From Bifidobacterium thermophilum DSM 20210 (GTDB lineage Bacteria > Actinomycetota > Actinomycetes > Actinomycetales > Bifidobacteriaceae), in the NCBI GenBank assembly GCA_000771265.1, contig JDUB01000001.1, positions 248,001-312,000 of the forward strand: a stretch of DNA of 64,000 bases, read 5' to 3'. The notes under the pieces are model-generated. The model worked only from the letters and a program-made list of their open reading frames with translations. It did no database searches and was not told the DNA's origin. Position numbers and translations under genes: made by a program. Numbering within the stretch: the stretch's first letter is position 1; each line of letters starts with the position of its first letter. This document shows, piece by piece, positions 1 through 9,300 of the stretch.

Positions 1-497
1 CGCCGGCAGAGGGTGGATGAACCTCGAGACAAGGCAAAAGCGTCTCGTTGCAAGTTCCGGGCAATCGAAAAGCCGTCTCACGATATGAGATGCTGTGATA
101 CGCCGTTGTCAGGGGGCGTGCTACGGTAAGAGCCATGACGTATTTCTCATGTTGTTGTTGTCGCTAACCGACGCCCCTTGGCGAGCGGTTGACAACGCAC
201 AACTTGAGATAGGATTCCGGCAGACCACATGGAAGGGCATGCGGATCTGCACACGATTACAGCAAGATGAATAACCATCATGAACATCGTCTACGCTGGA
301 TTGTGACGCAATCACGATGAACCGGCGATTTGCCGGGCAGTTACCCGAATCGATGTGGTCGGAACAACCGATATCACGTCTTGCCGGAATCGTTTCTTGT
401 GCACTCAACCGATGGCCAGGCACCACACCGCCGACCCATCCATCGGTCAGCCCATCACAAAGCAAGACACAAAGCCCAAGCACAGAAACGAGACATC
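1..497. other. gene-free leader region upstream of cysK
   Basis: No convincing gene is present. Several small inverted repeats are visible: CGAGAC/GTCTCG at 25-30 and 42-47, a stem around 165-190, and ACCGATGG/CCATCGGT at 408-415 and 440-447. A possible promoter for the downstream gene has TTGACA at 189-194 and TAGGAT at 210-215, a short 15-nt spacing. If that promoter is used, the cysK transcript would have a leader of roughly 275 nt. I recognise no known riboswitch class in it. Confidence 0.35.
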
Positions 498-1508
498 ATG
501 ACCATCCACGATTCACTCACCGACCTCATCGGCAACACCCCTCTTGTCCGTCTGCACCACGTCACCGATGGCGTGAAAGCGGACATCGTCGTCAAAGTCG
601 AGTATTTCAACCCGGGCGGCTCATCCAAGGACCGCATTGCCGAGCGCATCATCACCGCTGCGGAGGAATCCGGCCAACTCAAGCCGGGTGGTGTGATCGT
701 GGAACCGACCAGCGGCAACACGGGTGTCGGCCTCGCCCTGGTCGCCCAGCAGCGCGGCTATCGCACGATTTTCGTCGTGCCGGACAAAGTGTCCGAGTCC
801 AAGCGTGCAGTGTTGCGGGCGTATGGCGCCGAAGTCGTCGTCACCCCGACCAACGTCGAGCCGGACGACCCGCGTTCCTACTACAACGTGTCCGACCGAC
901 TCGCCGCCACCATCCCCGGCGCGTTCAAGCCGAATCAGTACAGCAACCCGAATGGTCCGCGCAGTCACTATGAGACCACCGGCCCGGAAATCTGGGAAGC
1001 GACTGACCACAAGGTCACGCATTTTGTCGCCGGCATCGGCACGGGAGGTACGATTTCCGGCACCGGCCGCTACCTCAAGGAAGTCTCCAACGGGGCCGTC
1101 AAGGTCATTGGTACCGATCCGGAAGGCTCCATCTACTCCAACCCGAATGACGTCCACCAGTACAATATCGAGGGTGTTGGCGAGGACTTCTACCCAGAGG
1201 CCTTCGATCGCAACATCACCGACGACATCAAGCAGGTCACCGACGTCGAGGCCTTCGAGATGACCCGCCGCCTGGCCAAGGAGGAAGGCCTGCTGGTCGG
1301 CGGTTCCTCCGGCATGGCGGTCGCCGGAGCACTCAAATACGCGCGTGAGAACAATCTGGACGAACATCAGCTGGTCGTCGTGCTGCTGCCGGACTCCGGA
1401 CGCAGCTATTTGGAGAAGATTTTCAACGACGACTGGATGCGAGCCAACGGCTACGGCGACGTTGTCGACCGTACCAGCAGCCCGTCCATCGCCGAGCAAT
1501 ACCTGTGA
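498..1508 (+). CDS. cysK: PLP-dependent cysteine synthase / cystathionine beta-synthase-like protein
   Basis: Fold-type II PLP enzyme of 336 aa that joins serine or O-acetylserine to a thiol. The N-terminus reads IGNTPLVRL. The PLP lysine is Lys44 in GGSSKDR. The phosphate-binding loop TSGNTG is at 71-76, and a GTGGTISGTGRYL segment follows. The C-terminal LPDSGRSYLEKIFNDDWM segment is typical of the catalytic core of cystathionine beta-synthase, as in mycobacterial Cbs, rather than short CysK. No regulatory CBS domains are present. It lies 178 bp upstream of metB, the arrangement expected for transsulfuration (homocysteine plus serine to cystathionine, then cysteine). The ATG at 498 was chosen because the family's conserved N-terminus begins there; the ribosome site is weak. 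The choice between cysteine synthase and CBS activity is open. Confidence 0.9.
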   Translation: MTIHDSLTDLIGNTPLVRLHHVTDGVKADIVVKVEYFNPGGSSKDRIAERIITAAEESGQLKPGGVIVEPTSGNTGVGLALVAQQRGYRTIFVVPDKVSESKRAVLRAYGAEVVVTPTNVEPDDPRSYYNVSDRLAATIPGAFKPNQYSNPNGPRSHYETTGPEIWEATDHKVTHFVAGIGTGGTISGTGRYLKEVSNGAVKVIGTDPEGSIYSNPNDVHQYNIEGVGEDFYPEAFDRNITDDIKQVTDVEAFEMTRRLAKEEGLLVGGSSGMAVAGALKYARENNLDEHQLVVVLLPDSGRSYLEKIFNDDWMRANGYGDVVDRTSSPSIAEQYL

Positions 1509-1686
1509 TTCCGCTCGCGTGATTCCACACGATTGATTCAGCCTGATTTCGCCCGCACATCAGCGGTCCGACAATCAACCCTACATCCGATACCAACCCG
1601 TCATCACCAAAACCGATACCGACACGCGGGACAAACCCCGCACAACCAGATACGCTCGAAATCAGCGTATGAAAGGAACAACAATC

Positions 1687-2877
1687 ATGTCCGTCGCATC
1701 ATTCGACCAGTCCGCCAAGGATTTCGCCGCAACCAAGCTCGCCACGCGCGCCATCCACGCCGGCCAGGAGCCTGACCCGATCACCGGCGCCGTCGTCACG
1801 CCGATTTACATGACCTCGACCTTCAAGCAGGACGGTGTCGGCGGTCTGCGCAACGGCTACGATTACAGCCGTTCCATCAACCCGACGCGTGATTCCTTCG
1901 ACGCCCAGCTGGCCGCCATCGAAGGCGCCAAGTATGCGCTCGCCTTCTCATCCGGCCTCGCCGCGATTGACGTGCTGCTGCGCTCCACCTTGAAGCCCGG
2001 CGACAGCGTCCTGCTCGGCAACGACGTGTACGGCGGCACTTACCGCCTGCTGTCCAAGGTGTTCGTGCCGTGGGGCGTGAACCTTGACGTGGTCGACATC
2101 ACCGACACCGCGGCGGTGAGCGCGGCACTCGAATCCAAGCATTACGAGTGGATCTGGGTGGAGACGCCGAGCAACCCGCTGCTCAACATCACCGATATTG
2201 CGGCGACAGCCGCGGTCGCGCATGCGCACGGCACGAAGGTCGCGGTGGACAACACCTTCGCATCCCCGGTGCTGCAGCATCCGCTCGATGATGGTGCCGA
2301 CGTGGTGGTCTACTCGACGACCAAGTACATCGGCGGCCATTCCGACGTGGTCGGCGGCGCGGTCGTGCTCAACGACGAGGAGCTTCGCGACAAGGTCGCA
2401 TTCCTGCAGAATTCCGCGGGCGCTGTGCCTTCCCCGTTTGATTCCTGGCTTGACATCCGCGGCCTGAAGACGCTGGATTTGCGCGTCAAGCAGCATAGCC
2501 GCAACGCGCTCAAGGTGGCCGAGTGGTTCGAAGGCAAGCCGCAGATCGAACGCGTGTGGTACCCGGGTCTCGAATCGCATCCGGGTCATGAAATCGCCGC
2601 ACGCCAGATGCACGGCGGCTTCGGCGGCATGGTTTCCGTCCAGTTCAAGGGCGGGCTTGAGGCGGCCAAGCGGTTCGCCGCAGCAACGAAGATCTTCACG
2701 CTCGCCGAATCACTTGGCGGCGTGGAATCCCTGATTGAGCTGCCGGCGGCCATGACCCACGCCTCGGTGTCTGGGACGACGCTTGAGGTTCCAGCGAACT
2801 TGGTGCGTCTGTCCGTGGGCATTGAGGATGCGGATGATTTGATTGCCGACCTCGATCAGGCGCTTGAGCAGGCCTGA
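1687..2877 (+). CDS. metB: cystathionine gamma-synthase/lyase (trans-sulfuration PLP enzyme)
   Basis: Cys/Met-metabolism PLP enzyme of 396 aa, the normal family length. The cofactor lysine is Lys213 in YSTTKYIGGHSD. Other family signatures are SSGLAAI, YGGTYRL, ETPSNPLL and VDNTFASP. The ATG at 1687 follows an AAAGGA ribosome site at about 1670-1676. In the forward direction the enzyme makes cystathionine from an activated homoserine and cysteine. Family members of this type often also have gamma-lyase activity, releasing cysteine from cystathionine. With the CBS-like gene just upstream and luxS about 3.5 kb downstream, a cysteine-forming role is plausible, but sequence alone does not settle direction. 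A strong terminator follows at 2952-2990. Confidence 0.92.
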   Translation: MSVASFDQSAKDFAATKLATRAIHAGQEPDPITGAVVTPIYMTSTFKQDGVGGLRNGYDYSRSINPTRDSFDAQLAAIEGAKYALAFSSGLAAIDVLLRSTLKPGDSVLLGNDVYGGTYRLLSKVFVPWGVNLDVVDITDTAAVSAALESKHYEWIWVETPSNPLLNITDIAATAAVAHAHGTKVAVDNTFASPVLQHPLDDGADVVVYSTTKYIGGHSDVVGGAVVLNDEELRDKVAFLQNSAGAVPSPFDSWLDIRGLKTLDLRVKQHSRNALKVAEWFEGKPQIERVWYPGLESHPGHEIAARQMHGGFGGMVSVQFKGGLEAAKRFAAATKIFTLAESLGGVESLIELPAAMTHASVSGTTLEVPANLVRLSVGIEDADDLIADLDQALEQA

Positions 2878-2951
2878 CCGGAAGAGAAGATAAGAAGAAG
2901 CTGGATGGATGCCGGATACTTGGGCGCCGGCATCCGTCAGGGGACGTGATG

Positions 2952-2990
2952 ATGGGCGTCCGGAGCGATGATGGCGCTCCGGACGCCCAT
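2952..2990 (+). terminator. rho-independent terminator after metB
   Basis: A perfect 16-bp stem (arms 2952-2967 and 2975-2990, loop ATGATGG) starts 75 nt after the metB stop and is followed by a T-rich tract. Confidence 0.85.
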
Positions 2991-3081
2991 TGTCGTTGTT
3001 GCTTGCTGGTCGTTTTTGTTGCCGTCGTGGAGGGGTTGCGGGTGGACGCCGGTGGTTGTCGGTCGGTGGCTTGAAGCCGGC

Positions 3082-3339
3082 TATCTGCCTGCGGTGCGGC
3101 TGCGTGGGCGCATGACGGGCAGATACCGCCGGCTTGGTGCTGGATTCGTGAGGTATCTGTCTGCTGTGCGACTTTGCGGTCGCATGGTGTGCCGATATCG
3201 TAAGCTGACCGCTGAGATTCGGCGGTAACTGTCCGGTGTGTGCTTTCCCAGCCACATGGTGTGCCGATATTGCCGTGTTGCTGTTGGCATTCTAGTATAT
3301 CTGCCCGTCGTGCGAGCCGTCGGTCGCACGACGGGCAGA
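3082..3339. repeat. cluster of GTGCGAC-type palindromic repeats (family A)
   Basis: This gene-free 500-bp interval between metB and recQ holds at least three recognisable copies of a palindrome with outer ends TATCTGCC/GGCAGATA and inner arms GTGCGAC/GTCGCAC. Copies lie at 3082-3125, 3154-3198 and 3300-3339, with a degenerate one near 3236-3280. The last has a perfect 16-bp stem (3300-3315 and 3324-3339, 8-nt loop) just upstream of recQ. Related copies occur at 12480, 43030-43290 and 54407-54510. Confidence 0.8.
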
Positions 3340-3379
3340 AAAGTCGCCAGTTCCGCCGCGCAGGATAGACTCGAGGGAT

Positions 3380-5518
3380 ATGACGGCAGGGAATTCGGCG
3401 ATAGGCATCACGCGCGCGACGGGTATGGCAGATTCGACGGGTATGGCGGATTCGACAGGTGTGTCAAGAATGATGGGCAACTCTCGCGGGAACACGGGAG
3501 GCGAAACGCCAGTACCGGCGCCGGCGCTCGCCGCGCTGAAACAGTATTTCGGCTACGATTCGTTCCGCCCCGGCCAATCCGGACTCGTCACCGCAATCCT
3601 TCAACGCCGTGACGTACTCGGAGTCATGCCCACCGGCGCGGGAAAATCCATCTGCTACCAGATCCCCGCCACCCTGCTGCCGGGCCTGACCATCGTCATC
3701 TCCCCATTGATTTCCCTGATGCGCGACCAAGTGGATGCGCTCCAAGACGCGGGCATTCCCGCGGCGTACGTGAACACCACGCAAAGCCCTGACGAGCAGG
3801 ACGCCGTGCTTACCCAAGCTGCCCAAGGCAAGATTCGCATGCTGTATGTTGCCCCGGAACGTTTGGAAACCGGGCGATTCCGCGATTTTGCCGTACACGC
3901 GCGCATCTCGCTGGTCACGGTGGACGAGGCGCATTGCGTTTCGCAGTGGGGGCAGGATTTCCGGTCCTCGTATTTGGGTATCGGCGAGTTCATTGACGCG
4001 CTTCCGGTTAGGCCGATTGTCGCCGCGTTCACCGCGACCGCAACAGGCAAAGTGCGTCGCGACATCGTTTCGCTGATTCACCTGCGCAACCCGCTGGTCA
4101 CCGTCACTGGATTCGACCGTCCAAACCTCTATTTCGACGTCATCCGGATGGAAACCAAACGCAAAACCGCATGGATTGCGCAATACGTGGCGACGCACCC
4201 CGGAGAATCCGGCATCGTGTACTGTGCCACTCGCAAGGAGACCGAAGCGGTGGCAGCCGCGCTCAACCATGCGGTTCCAAGCCTCATGGCGGCATCCGGA
4301 ACACATGGCGACGCGGAGGCCCCAGCAGGCTTGTCGGATGGCCCGATTGCCGCTGCCTACCATGGTGGCATGGCGCCGGAAGACCGTTCGCGCACTCAGC
4401 GGGATTTCGTCACTGATCGGGTGCCGGTCGTCGTGGCCACGAACGCGTTCGGTATGGGCATCGACAAATCCGACGTGCGTTATGTGATTCACCACAATAT
4501 GCCCGAAAGCATCGAAGCATACTATCAGGAGGCCGGTCGCGCCGGGCGTGACGGCGAACCCAGCCGGTGCACGCTCCTGTGGAATGACAGCGATATCGTC
4601 ACCCGCCGGCGTCTGCTTGACTTGAACGGTGACAACGAGCGCCTCGACCCTGAGGAGCAGCAGATCGTCCGCGCCTCGAAACGTCGCCTGTTGGATGGGA
4701 TGATTGGCTACTGCCGCACCACGCACTGCCTGCATGATTATATGGTTAGGTATTTCGCCGACCCCGAAACTGAGCAGGGGCCGGCAAACTTGATTGCGTC
4801 CAACGGTCCGGCTCAGCCGGAGGGCCCGACCGCAAAATGCGGGAACTGCTCGAACTGCGAAGGCGATTTCGAGACACTCGACGTTACGGACACCGCGCGG
4901 GCGATCAGCCGGTGCGTCCACGATTTGGGGCAGAGCTACGGCATGGGCAAGATTGTGGCGGTCCTGCGCGGTTCCAAAGCCCAGGATTTGCTCGATCGCG
5001 GCCTCGATAAGGTGCCTAGCTACGGCGTGCTGAGCAGTGTCCCCGAAGCGCGGATCCGCGATGTGCTCAACCAGATGAGCGTTGACGGTTTCCTCGCGGT
5101 CACCGAAGGCCGGCTGCCCATCGTCCAATTCGGGCCGCTCGCAGCGCAGACGGTCGTCCCTGATTTTCATTACGAAATCAAGCGTATCCAACGGCAAAAG
5201 AGTGGGCGTTCGCGTGCCGCGGGCGCGACTGGCGGCGCGCTCGGCCAGGGCACTACGGCCATGCAAGCGCAGGATGCCGCGGAATTCACCGAGGCGGACG
5301 AACAGCTGTTCCAACGGTTGCGCGCCTTGCGCCGCAGCATCGCGCAGGAAATCGGCAAGCCACCGTATATCGTGTTCTCCGACCGTTCGTTGCGTGACAT
5401 GGTCCGGCTCAAACCTTCCAATGATCAGGAATTCCTTGAAGTCAGCGGGGTGGGGGAGAACAAGTTGCGCCAGTATGGTGCGAAGTTCATGGAAGCCATC
5501 ACGCAAGATCGGTCGTGA
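3380..5518 (+). CDS. recQ: ATP-dependent DNA helicase RecQ
   Basis: SF2 3'-5' DNA helicase of 712 aa acting in recombination and replication-fork repair. Walker A (PTGAGKS) lies near residue 85. The Walker B DEAH box starts at Asp182, followed by the RecQ-specific CVSQWGQDFR segment. Helicase motif VI is YYQEAGRAGRDG. A RecQ zinc-binding segment (CGNCSNC) follows near residue 486, then a winged-helix region. A C-terminal HRDC domain (about 625-708) ends in FLEVSGVGENKLRQYG. The ATG at 3380 has a GAGGG ribosome site at 3373-3377. The conserved helicase region begins about 50 residues later, so a later start is possible. The extra N-terminus contains the in-frame repeat GMADST-GMADST encoded by an 18-bp near-exact tandem repeat. 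Confidence 0.95.
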   Translation: MTAGNSAIGITRATGMADSTGMADSTGVSRMMGNSRGNTGGETPVPAPALAALKQYFGYDSFRPGQSGLVTAILQRRDVLGVMPTGAGKSICYQIPATLLPGLTIVISPLISLMRDQVDALQDAGIPAAYVNTTQSPDEQDAVLTQAAQGKIRMLYVAPERLETGRFRDFAVHARISLVTVDEAHCVSQWGQDFRSSYLGIGEFIDALPVRPIVAAFTATATGKVRRDIVSLIHLRNPLVTVTGFDRPNLYFDVIRMETKRKTAWIAQYVATHPGESGIVYCATRKETEAVAAALNHAVPSLMAASGTHGDAEAPAGLSDGPIAAAYHGGMAPEDRSRTQRDFVTDRVPVVVATNAFGMGIDKSDVRYVIHHNMPESIEAYYQEAGRAGRDGEPSRCTLLWNDSDIVTRRRLLDLNGDNERLDPEEQQIVRASKRRLLDGMIGYCRTTHCLHDYMVRYFADPETEQGPANLIASNGPAQPEGPTAKCGNCSNCEGDFETLDVTDTARAISRCVHDLGQSYGMGKIVAVLRGSKAQDLLDRGLDKVPSYGVLSSVPEARIRDVLNQMSVDGFLAVTEGRLPIVQFGPLAAQTVVPDFHYEIKRIQRQKSGRSRAAGATGGALGQGTTAMQAQDAAEFTEADEQLFQRLRALRRSIAQEIGKPPYIVFSDRSLRDMVRLKPSNDQEFLEVSGVGENKLRQYGAKFMEAITQDRS

Positions 5519-5709
5519 CACGCCGGCGAGCCTCTCACACCCTGCGGCTCGGCGGGGATAGTATGGACCGTGTCGTCATCGAAGACGATAACGACGGCGA
5601 AGACGACACCGGTACCGGCGGGTGCCGCGGAATATGGCCATTGCGCCATTCCGCCTGCACGTATGCACGACCGGGGCCCAACACACGCCCGAAAAGCAAG
5701 GAGGCTGAC

Positions 5710-6228
5710 ATGATGGACCGTCATCTCAGGGAACTGCTCAACGACCAGTTCAACAAGGAGCTCTATTCCGCCTATCTGTATATGGATTTCGCGGATTATT
5801 ATCACAATCGTGGCCTGCACGGCTTCGGCAACTGGTACGACGTACAAGTGCAGGAGGAACGCGACCATGCGATGCTTATGCGCGCATGGATGCTCAAGCG
5901 TGGCGAAACCATTGAGCTGCTGCCGATTGCAAAACCCGACAAAACCATTACAGACGATGCCGATCCGCTGCATTTCGCGCTCGCTCATGAACAGTATGTC
6001 ACCGGGCTGATCCATACGCTGCACGATGCCACAGAGGTGGCCGGGGACACAGACAGCGCGAAGTTCCTCGATTGGTTCGTCAAAGAGCAGGTCGAGGAAG
6101 AGGAGAACGCGACCTCGATGATCGAGCGGTACGACAAGGCTGTCGCCGACGGGACGCTCGAAGCGCTGGACACCGAGCTGAAAGGCCGTCGTTGGAAGGC
6201 CCCGTCGCTGCACGTGGACATCTTTTGA
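5710..6228 (+). CDS. ferritin-like iron-storage protein
   Basis: Non-haem ferritin of 172 aa, normal for bacterial ferritin (Ftn). It oxidises Fe(II) and stores iron in a 24-subunit cytoplasmic shell. The four-helix-bundle sequence shows ferroxidase-centre residues in LNDQFNKELYSAYLY, VQEERDHAMLM and FVKEQVEEEE. An AAGGAGG ribosome site at 5698-5704 serves two adjacent ATGs (5710 and 5713). The second is better spaced, so the protein may be one residue shorter. It is monocistronic between recQ and luxS. No iron box was recognised upstream. Confidence 0.92.
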   Translation: MMDRHLRELLNDQFNKELYSAYLYMDFADYYHNRGLHGFGNWYDVQVQEERDHAMLMRAWMLKRGETIELLPIAKPDKTITDDADPLHFALAHEQYVTGLIHTLHDATEVAGDTDSAKFLDWFVKEQVEEEENATSMIERYDKAVADGTLEALDTELKGRRWKAPSLHVDIF

Positions 6229-6318
6229 CCGGTTTGAGCAGCGCAGCGCCTCTCGTCGAGCCGGCTGCTGCCAGCAAAATCCGCCGCCGAAGCGCATGCC
6301 GTCCGCGCCGCGCTAGCC

Positions 6319-6341
6319 GGGCATAGCTTTTTTCTATGTCC
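6319..6341. terminator. possible weak terminator or hairpin between ferritin and luxS
   Basis: An 8-bp stem with one G-U pair (6319-6326 and 6334-6341) encloses a T-rich 7-nt loop, about 90 nt after the ferritin stop. The T-run is in the loop rather than after it, so termination is uncertain. Confidence 0.3.
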
Positions 6342-6449
6342 TATACGCTCTCGCCCGCGGCGGCATACATCCGGGCGGGCTAGACTAGGCATCGAAAGCG
6401 GGTGGTCCGCCGTGTGCAACGCAGGCCACCCCGGCATCGAGGAGGTACT

Positions 6450-6956
6450 ATGAGCGATGAATCCAAGCCCACGCAGGACGGCAAGCCGGTTGTCGAAAGC
6501 TTCCAGCTTGATCACACGAAGGTGAAGGCGCCGTACGTGCGCTACATCGACACCGAAACCGGACCGAACGGCGATGTGATCTCGAATTACGACCTGCGGC
6601 TGGTCCAGCCCAATGAGAACGCCATTCCGACCGCCGGTCTGCACACCATCGAGCACACCATCGCGGTGCTGCTGCGCGAACGCATCCCGGGGTATATCGA
6701 CTGCTCGCCGTTCGGCTGCCGTACCGGATTCCATCTGCTGACCTGGGGCACGCACAGCACGGAGGATGTTGCGCGTGCGCTCAAGGAATCCTTGGAATTC
6801 ATCGCCTACAAGGCAACTTGGGACGATGTGCCGGCGACCACGATCGAAAGCTGCGGCAACTACCGTGACCACAGCCTGTTCACCGCGAAGGAATGGTGCA
6901 AGGACATCTTGGCGAAGGGCATCAGCTCCGATCCGTTCGAACGCAAGGTGGTCTGA
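6450..6956 (+). CDS. luxS: S-ribosylhomocysteine lyase LuxS
   Basis: Splits S-ribosylhomocysteine to homocysteine and the AI-2 precursor DPD in the activated methyl cycle. At 168 aa it is standard length. The metal-binding HTIEH motif gives His65, Glu68 and His69. The third metal ligand is Cys135 in ESCGNYRDH, and the catalytic cysteine is Cys90 in [11 protein letters not shown]. All key residues are intact. The ATG at 6450 has a GGAGG site at 6441-6445. It is transcribed alone. Homocysteine released here could feed the CBS-like enzyme and MetB encoded about 4 kb upstream. Confidence 0.97.
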   Translation: MSDESKPTQDGKPVVESFQLDHTKVKAPYVRYIDTETGPNGDVISNYDLRLVQPNENAIPTAGLHTIEHTIAVLLRERIPGYIDCSPFGCRTGFHLLTWGTHSTEDVARALKESLEFIAYKATWDDVPATTIESCGNYRDHSLFTAKEWCKDILAKGISSDPFERKVV

Positions 6957-7148
6957 GCGCGGCGATTCGCGTCGCAATACGTGTACGGTAACGGCGGGGT
7001 GCTTCACGGACGGTGACGCACACCGCCGTCGTGCTATCAGCCGGGGTGCTGGATTCGTTTGCCTTGCGATGTGCGCGCCGTGCCACAGATGCTGTGGTAC
7101 TTGCCGTGGTAGGGTGGAGCAGGTTATCTACGGCAGGAGACAGACAAT

Positions 7149-7664
7149 ATGGTTGCACGGCGATTTAGGCACGCCACCATGCGCGATTTTCCGGTGATGG
7201 AGCAGAACTACGAGCGCGCCCGTGAGCTGATGGCCCGCAATGGGAACCCCACCCAATGGGGGCATACCTTCCCGAAGCCGGAAGTCGTGCAGGATGATAT
7301 CATGCGTCATCGCAGCATCCTGCTGGTTGACGGCAGCGGCGCCAATGAGCGGATTCTCGCGCAATTTGCGGCTTGTACGGGCGAAGACCCGACCTATCAG
7401 ACCATCGATGGGCAGTGGCTTGACGATGATGCCTACGTGACCATCCACCGCATCGCTTCGTCCGGTCTGATCCGCCATGCGGCGCGGGAATGCCTGGAAT
7501 GGGCGCTCAAACAGTACGGCAACGTTCGTGCGGACACTCATCCGAACAACAAAGCCATGCAGCACGTTCTTGAAACCTGTGGGTTCACGCGGTGTGGGCT
7601 GATCCAGCTCATCGACCGGCCGACCGACACCACGCGGATTGCCTACCAGCGCCACGAATGGTGA
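7149..7664 (+). CDS. GNAT-family N-acetyltransferase
   Basis: Protein of 171 aa with GNAT features. It opens with the strand-helix start RRFRHATMRDFPVMEQNYERAREL. A central segment YVTIHRIASSGLIRHAARECLEWAL corresponds to the acetyl-CoA-binding region. The C-terminus has the RADTHPNNKAMQHVLETCGFTRCG segment common to RimJ/RimL-like acetyltransferases. The substrate cannot be told. An AGGAG site lies 12 nt before the ATG. It ends convergently with the amino-acid permease, with a hairpin terminator between them. Confidence 0.85.
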   Translation: MVARRFRHATMRDFPVMEQNYERARELMARNGNPTQWGHTFPKPEVVQDDIMRHRSILLVDGSGANERILAQFAACTGEDPTYQTIDGQWLDDDAYVTIHRIASSGLIRHAARECLEWALKQYGNVRADTHPNNKAMQHVLETCGFTRCGLIQLIDRPTDTTRIAYQRHEW

Positions 7665-7697
7665 ACGGCTGAATGCTGGCCGGTAGGCGATAATACG

Positions 7698-7731
7698 ATG
7701 CCGCCGATTGCGGAGAAGCAACCGGCGGCAT
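7698..7731. terminator. bidirectional hairpin terminator between acetyltransferase and permease
   Basis: ATGCCGCCG at 7698-7706 pairs with CGGCGGCAT at 7723-7731, with a further TTGC/GCAA inner stem. It lies between two convergent genes. Confidence 0.7.
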
Positions 7732-7785
7732 AACGGTATCTGGTGTGGCGCTGAATTCAACGCAATTTGCAATACCGGCAGGGTC

Positions 7786-9300
7786 TTAGGATTCGAAGGA
7801 CACCAAGCTGTCGGGGGCATCGGCGTTGTCACTGGCCTGATCGCCGCCGGCAATACCGGACTGCGCCGCCGAAGCGCTGCCTTCCGCCGCACCGAGCTTC
7901 GAATGCTTGCGACCGTACGCGAAATACACGATCAAACCGAGTGCGAACCAGACCACGAACCGCACCCAAGTCTCCCAATTGAGGCCGGCGATCAGGACGC
8001 AGCAGAACACAATCGCCAGAATCGGCGTGACCGGAACACCAGGGGCGCGGAAGCCGCGATGGGCGTCCGGCTGGGTCTTGCGCATCCACAGCACGCCCGC
8101 CGACACGATGATGAACGCGGACAGCGTGCCGATATTCACCAGTTCGAACAGGATGTTGATGTTGATGAACCCGCCGGCGATCGCCGTGAGAATGCCGAAG
8201 AACCACGTGCCCTTGAACGGCGTGTGATACTTCTTGTTGACCTCGCCGAAGAACTTCGGGAACAGACCGTCGCGGCTCATCGCGTAGCAGATGCGCGACT
8301 GGCCGTACAGCTGGACGAGCATCACCGTCGTCATGCCGATCAGCGCGCCCAGATTGACGACGAACGCCAACCAGTTGAGCCCGGTGGCCAAAATCACGCC
8401 GGCGACCGGTGCGTCCACGAATTTCGCGAATTCAGGGTACTTGACGATACCGGTCATGATGAGCGTCATGATGACGTACAGCACGGTCGAGATGATCAGC
8501 GAATACAGGATGCCACGCGGCAGAGTCTTATTCGGCTCAACCGTTTCCTCAGCGGAGGAAGAGACCGCGTCAAAGCCGATGAAACTGAAGAACACAATCG
8601 AAGCCGCCGGTATGATGCCCATCGGCTTGGTCGAACCCGGCTGGAAGGTATACCAGCCATACGGGGAGAACGGTTTCCAGTTCGCCGGGTTGACATACCA
8701 CACCGTGCATACGATAAACAGCACGATGATTGCGAGTTTGATCATCACCATGATGTCGTTCGTTCGCTTCGTCTGGTTGATGCCGATGGACAGTACCCAG
8801 GTGATCAGCAGCACGACGACGAATCCGGGGAGGTTGAAATACGTCGTGACGCCCGGCGTGGTGCCGTATGCCGCGGTCAGTTCGACCGGCAGGTGGATGC
8901 CGAAGCCTTCCAAGAGCTTGTTGAAATACCCGCTCCATCCGGCGGAGACGGTCGCCGCCTGGAGTGCGTATTCAAGAATCAGATCCCAACCAATCATGAA
9001 GGCGATGATTTCGCCGAACGCCACATACGCGTACGAGTAGGCGGAACCGCTGACTGGCACCATCGATGCGAATTCTGCATAGCACAGGCCGGCGAACCCG
9101 CAGCATACCGCGGCCAGCAGGAAGGACACACACAATGCCGGGCCGGCGGTCAGCGCTCCCTTGCCGGTGAGCACGAAGATGCCGGTGCCGATAATCGCGC
9201 CGATGCCGAGCATCGTCAAATCGAAGGTTTTCAGCGTCCGTTTGAGCGGCGTGGCCTGCGCGACCATGCTTTCGACGGATTTCTTACGTAGCAGGTTCAT
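7786..9300 (-). CDS. APC-superfamily amino-acid permease, cationic amino-acid transporter type
   Basis: Integral membrane transporter of 504 aa with about 12 hydrophobic segments. The first contains the APC hallmark LGIGAIIGTGIFVLTG. FAGLCYAEFASMVPVSGSAYSYAY and FFSFIGFDAVSSSAEE are typical of the cationic amino-acid transporter (CAT/YfnA-like) branch. It probably imports amino acids, but the substrate is not determinable from sequence. The ATG at 9300 is preceded on the minus strand by GGAAGAGA. A hydrophilic tail of about 40 residues follows the last membrane segment. It is divergent from alr, with about 220 bp between the starts. Confidence 0.88.
   Translation of the reverse strand: MNLLRKKSVESMVAQATPLKRTLKTFDLTMLGIGAIIGTGIFVLTGKGALTAGPALCVSFLLAAVCCGFAGLCYAEFASMVPVSGSAYSYAYVAFGEIIAFMIGWDLILEYALQAATVSAGWSGYFNKLLEGFGIHLPVELTAAYGTTPGVTTYFNLPGFVVVLLITWVLSIGINQTKRTNDIMVMIKLAIIVLFIVCTVWYVNPANWKPFSPYGWYTFQPGSTKPMGIIPAASIVFFSFIGFDAVSSSAEETVEPNKTLPRGILYSLIISTVLYVIMTLIMTGIVKYPEFAKFVDAPVAGVILATGLNWLAFVVNLGALIGMTTVMLVQLYGQSRICYAMSRDGLFPKFFGEVNKKYHTPFKGTWFFGILTAIAGGFININILFELVNIGTLSAFIIVSAGVLWMRKTQPDAHRGFRAPGVPVTPILAIVFCCVLIAGLNWETWVRFVVWFALGLIVYFAYGRKHSKLGAAEGSASAAQSGIAGGDQASDNADAPDSLVSFES

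Noticed and set aside
3464-5521. A 685-codon open frame antisense to recQ
   Set aside because: It lies fully opposite a gene with intact helicase motifs and shows no recognisable protein features.
7708-9291. A 527-codon open frame antisense to the amino-acid permease
   Set aside because: It mirrors a clear 12-span transporter and is composed mainly of Arg, Asp, His and Gln, as antisense membrane genes produce.
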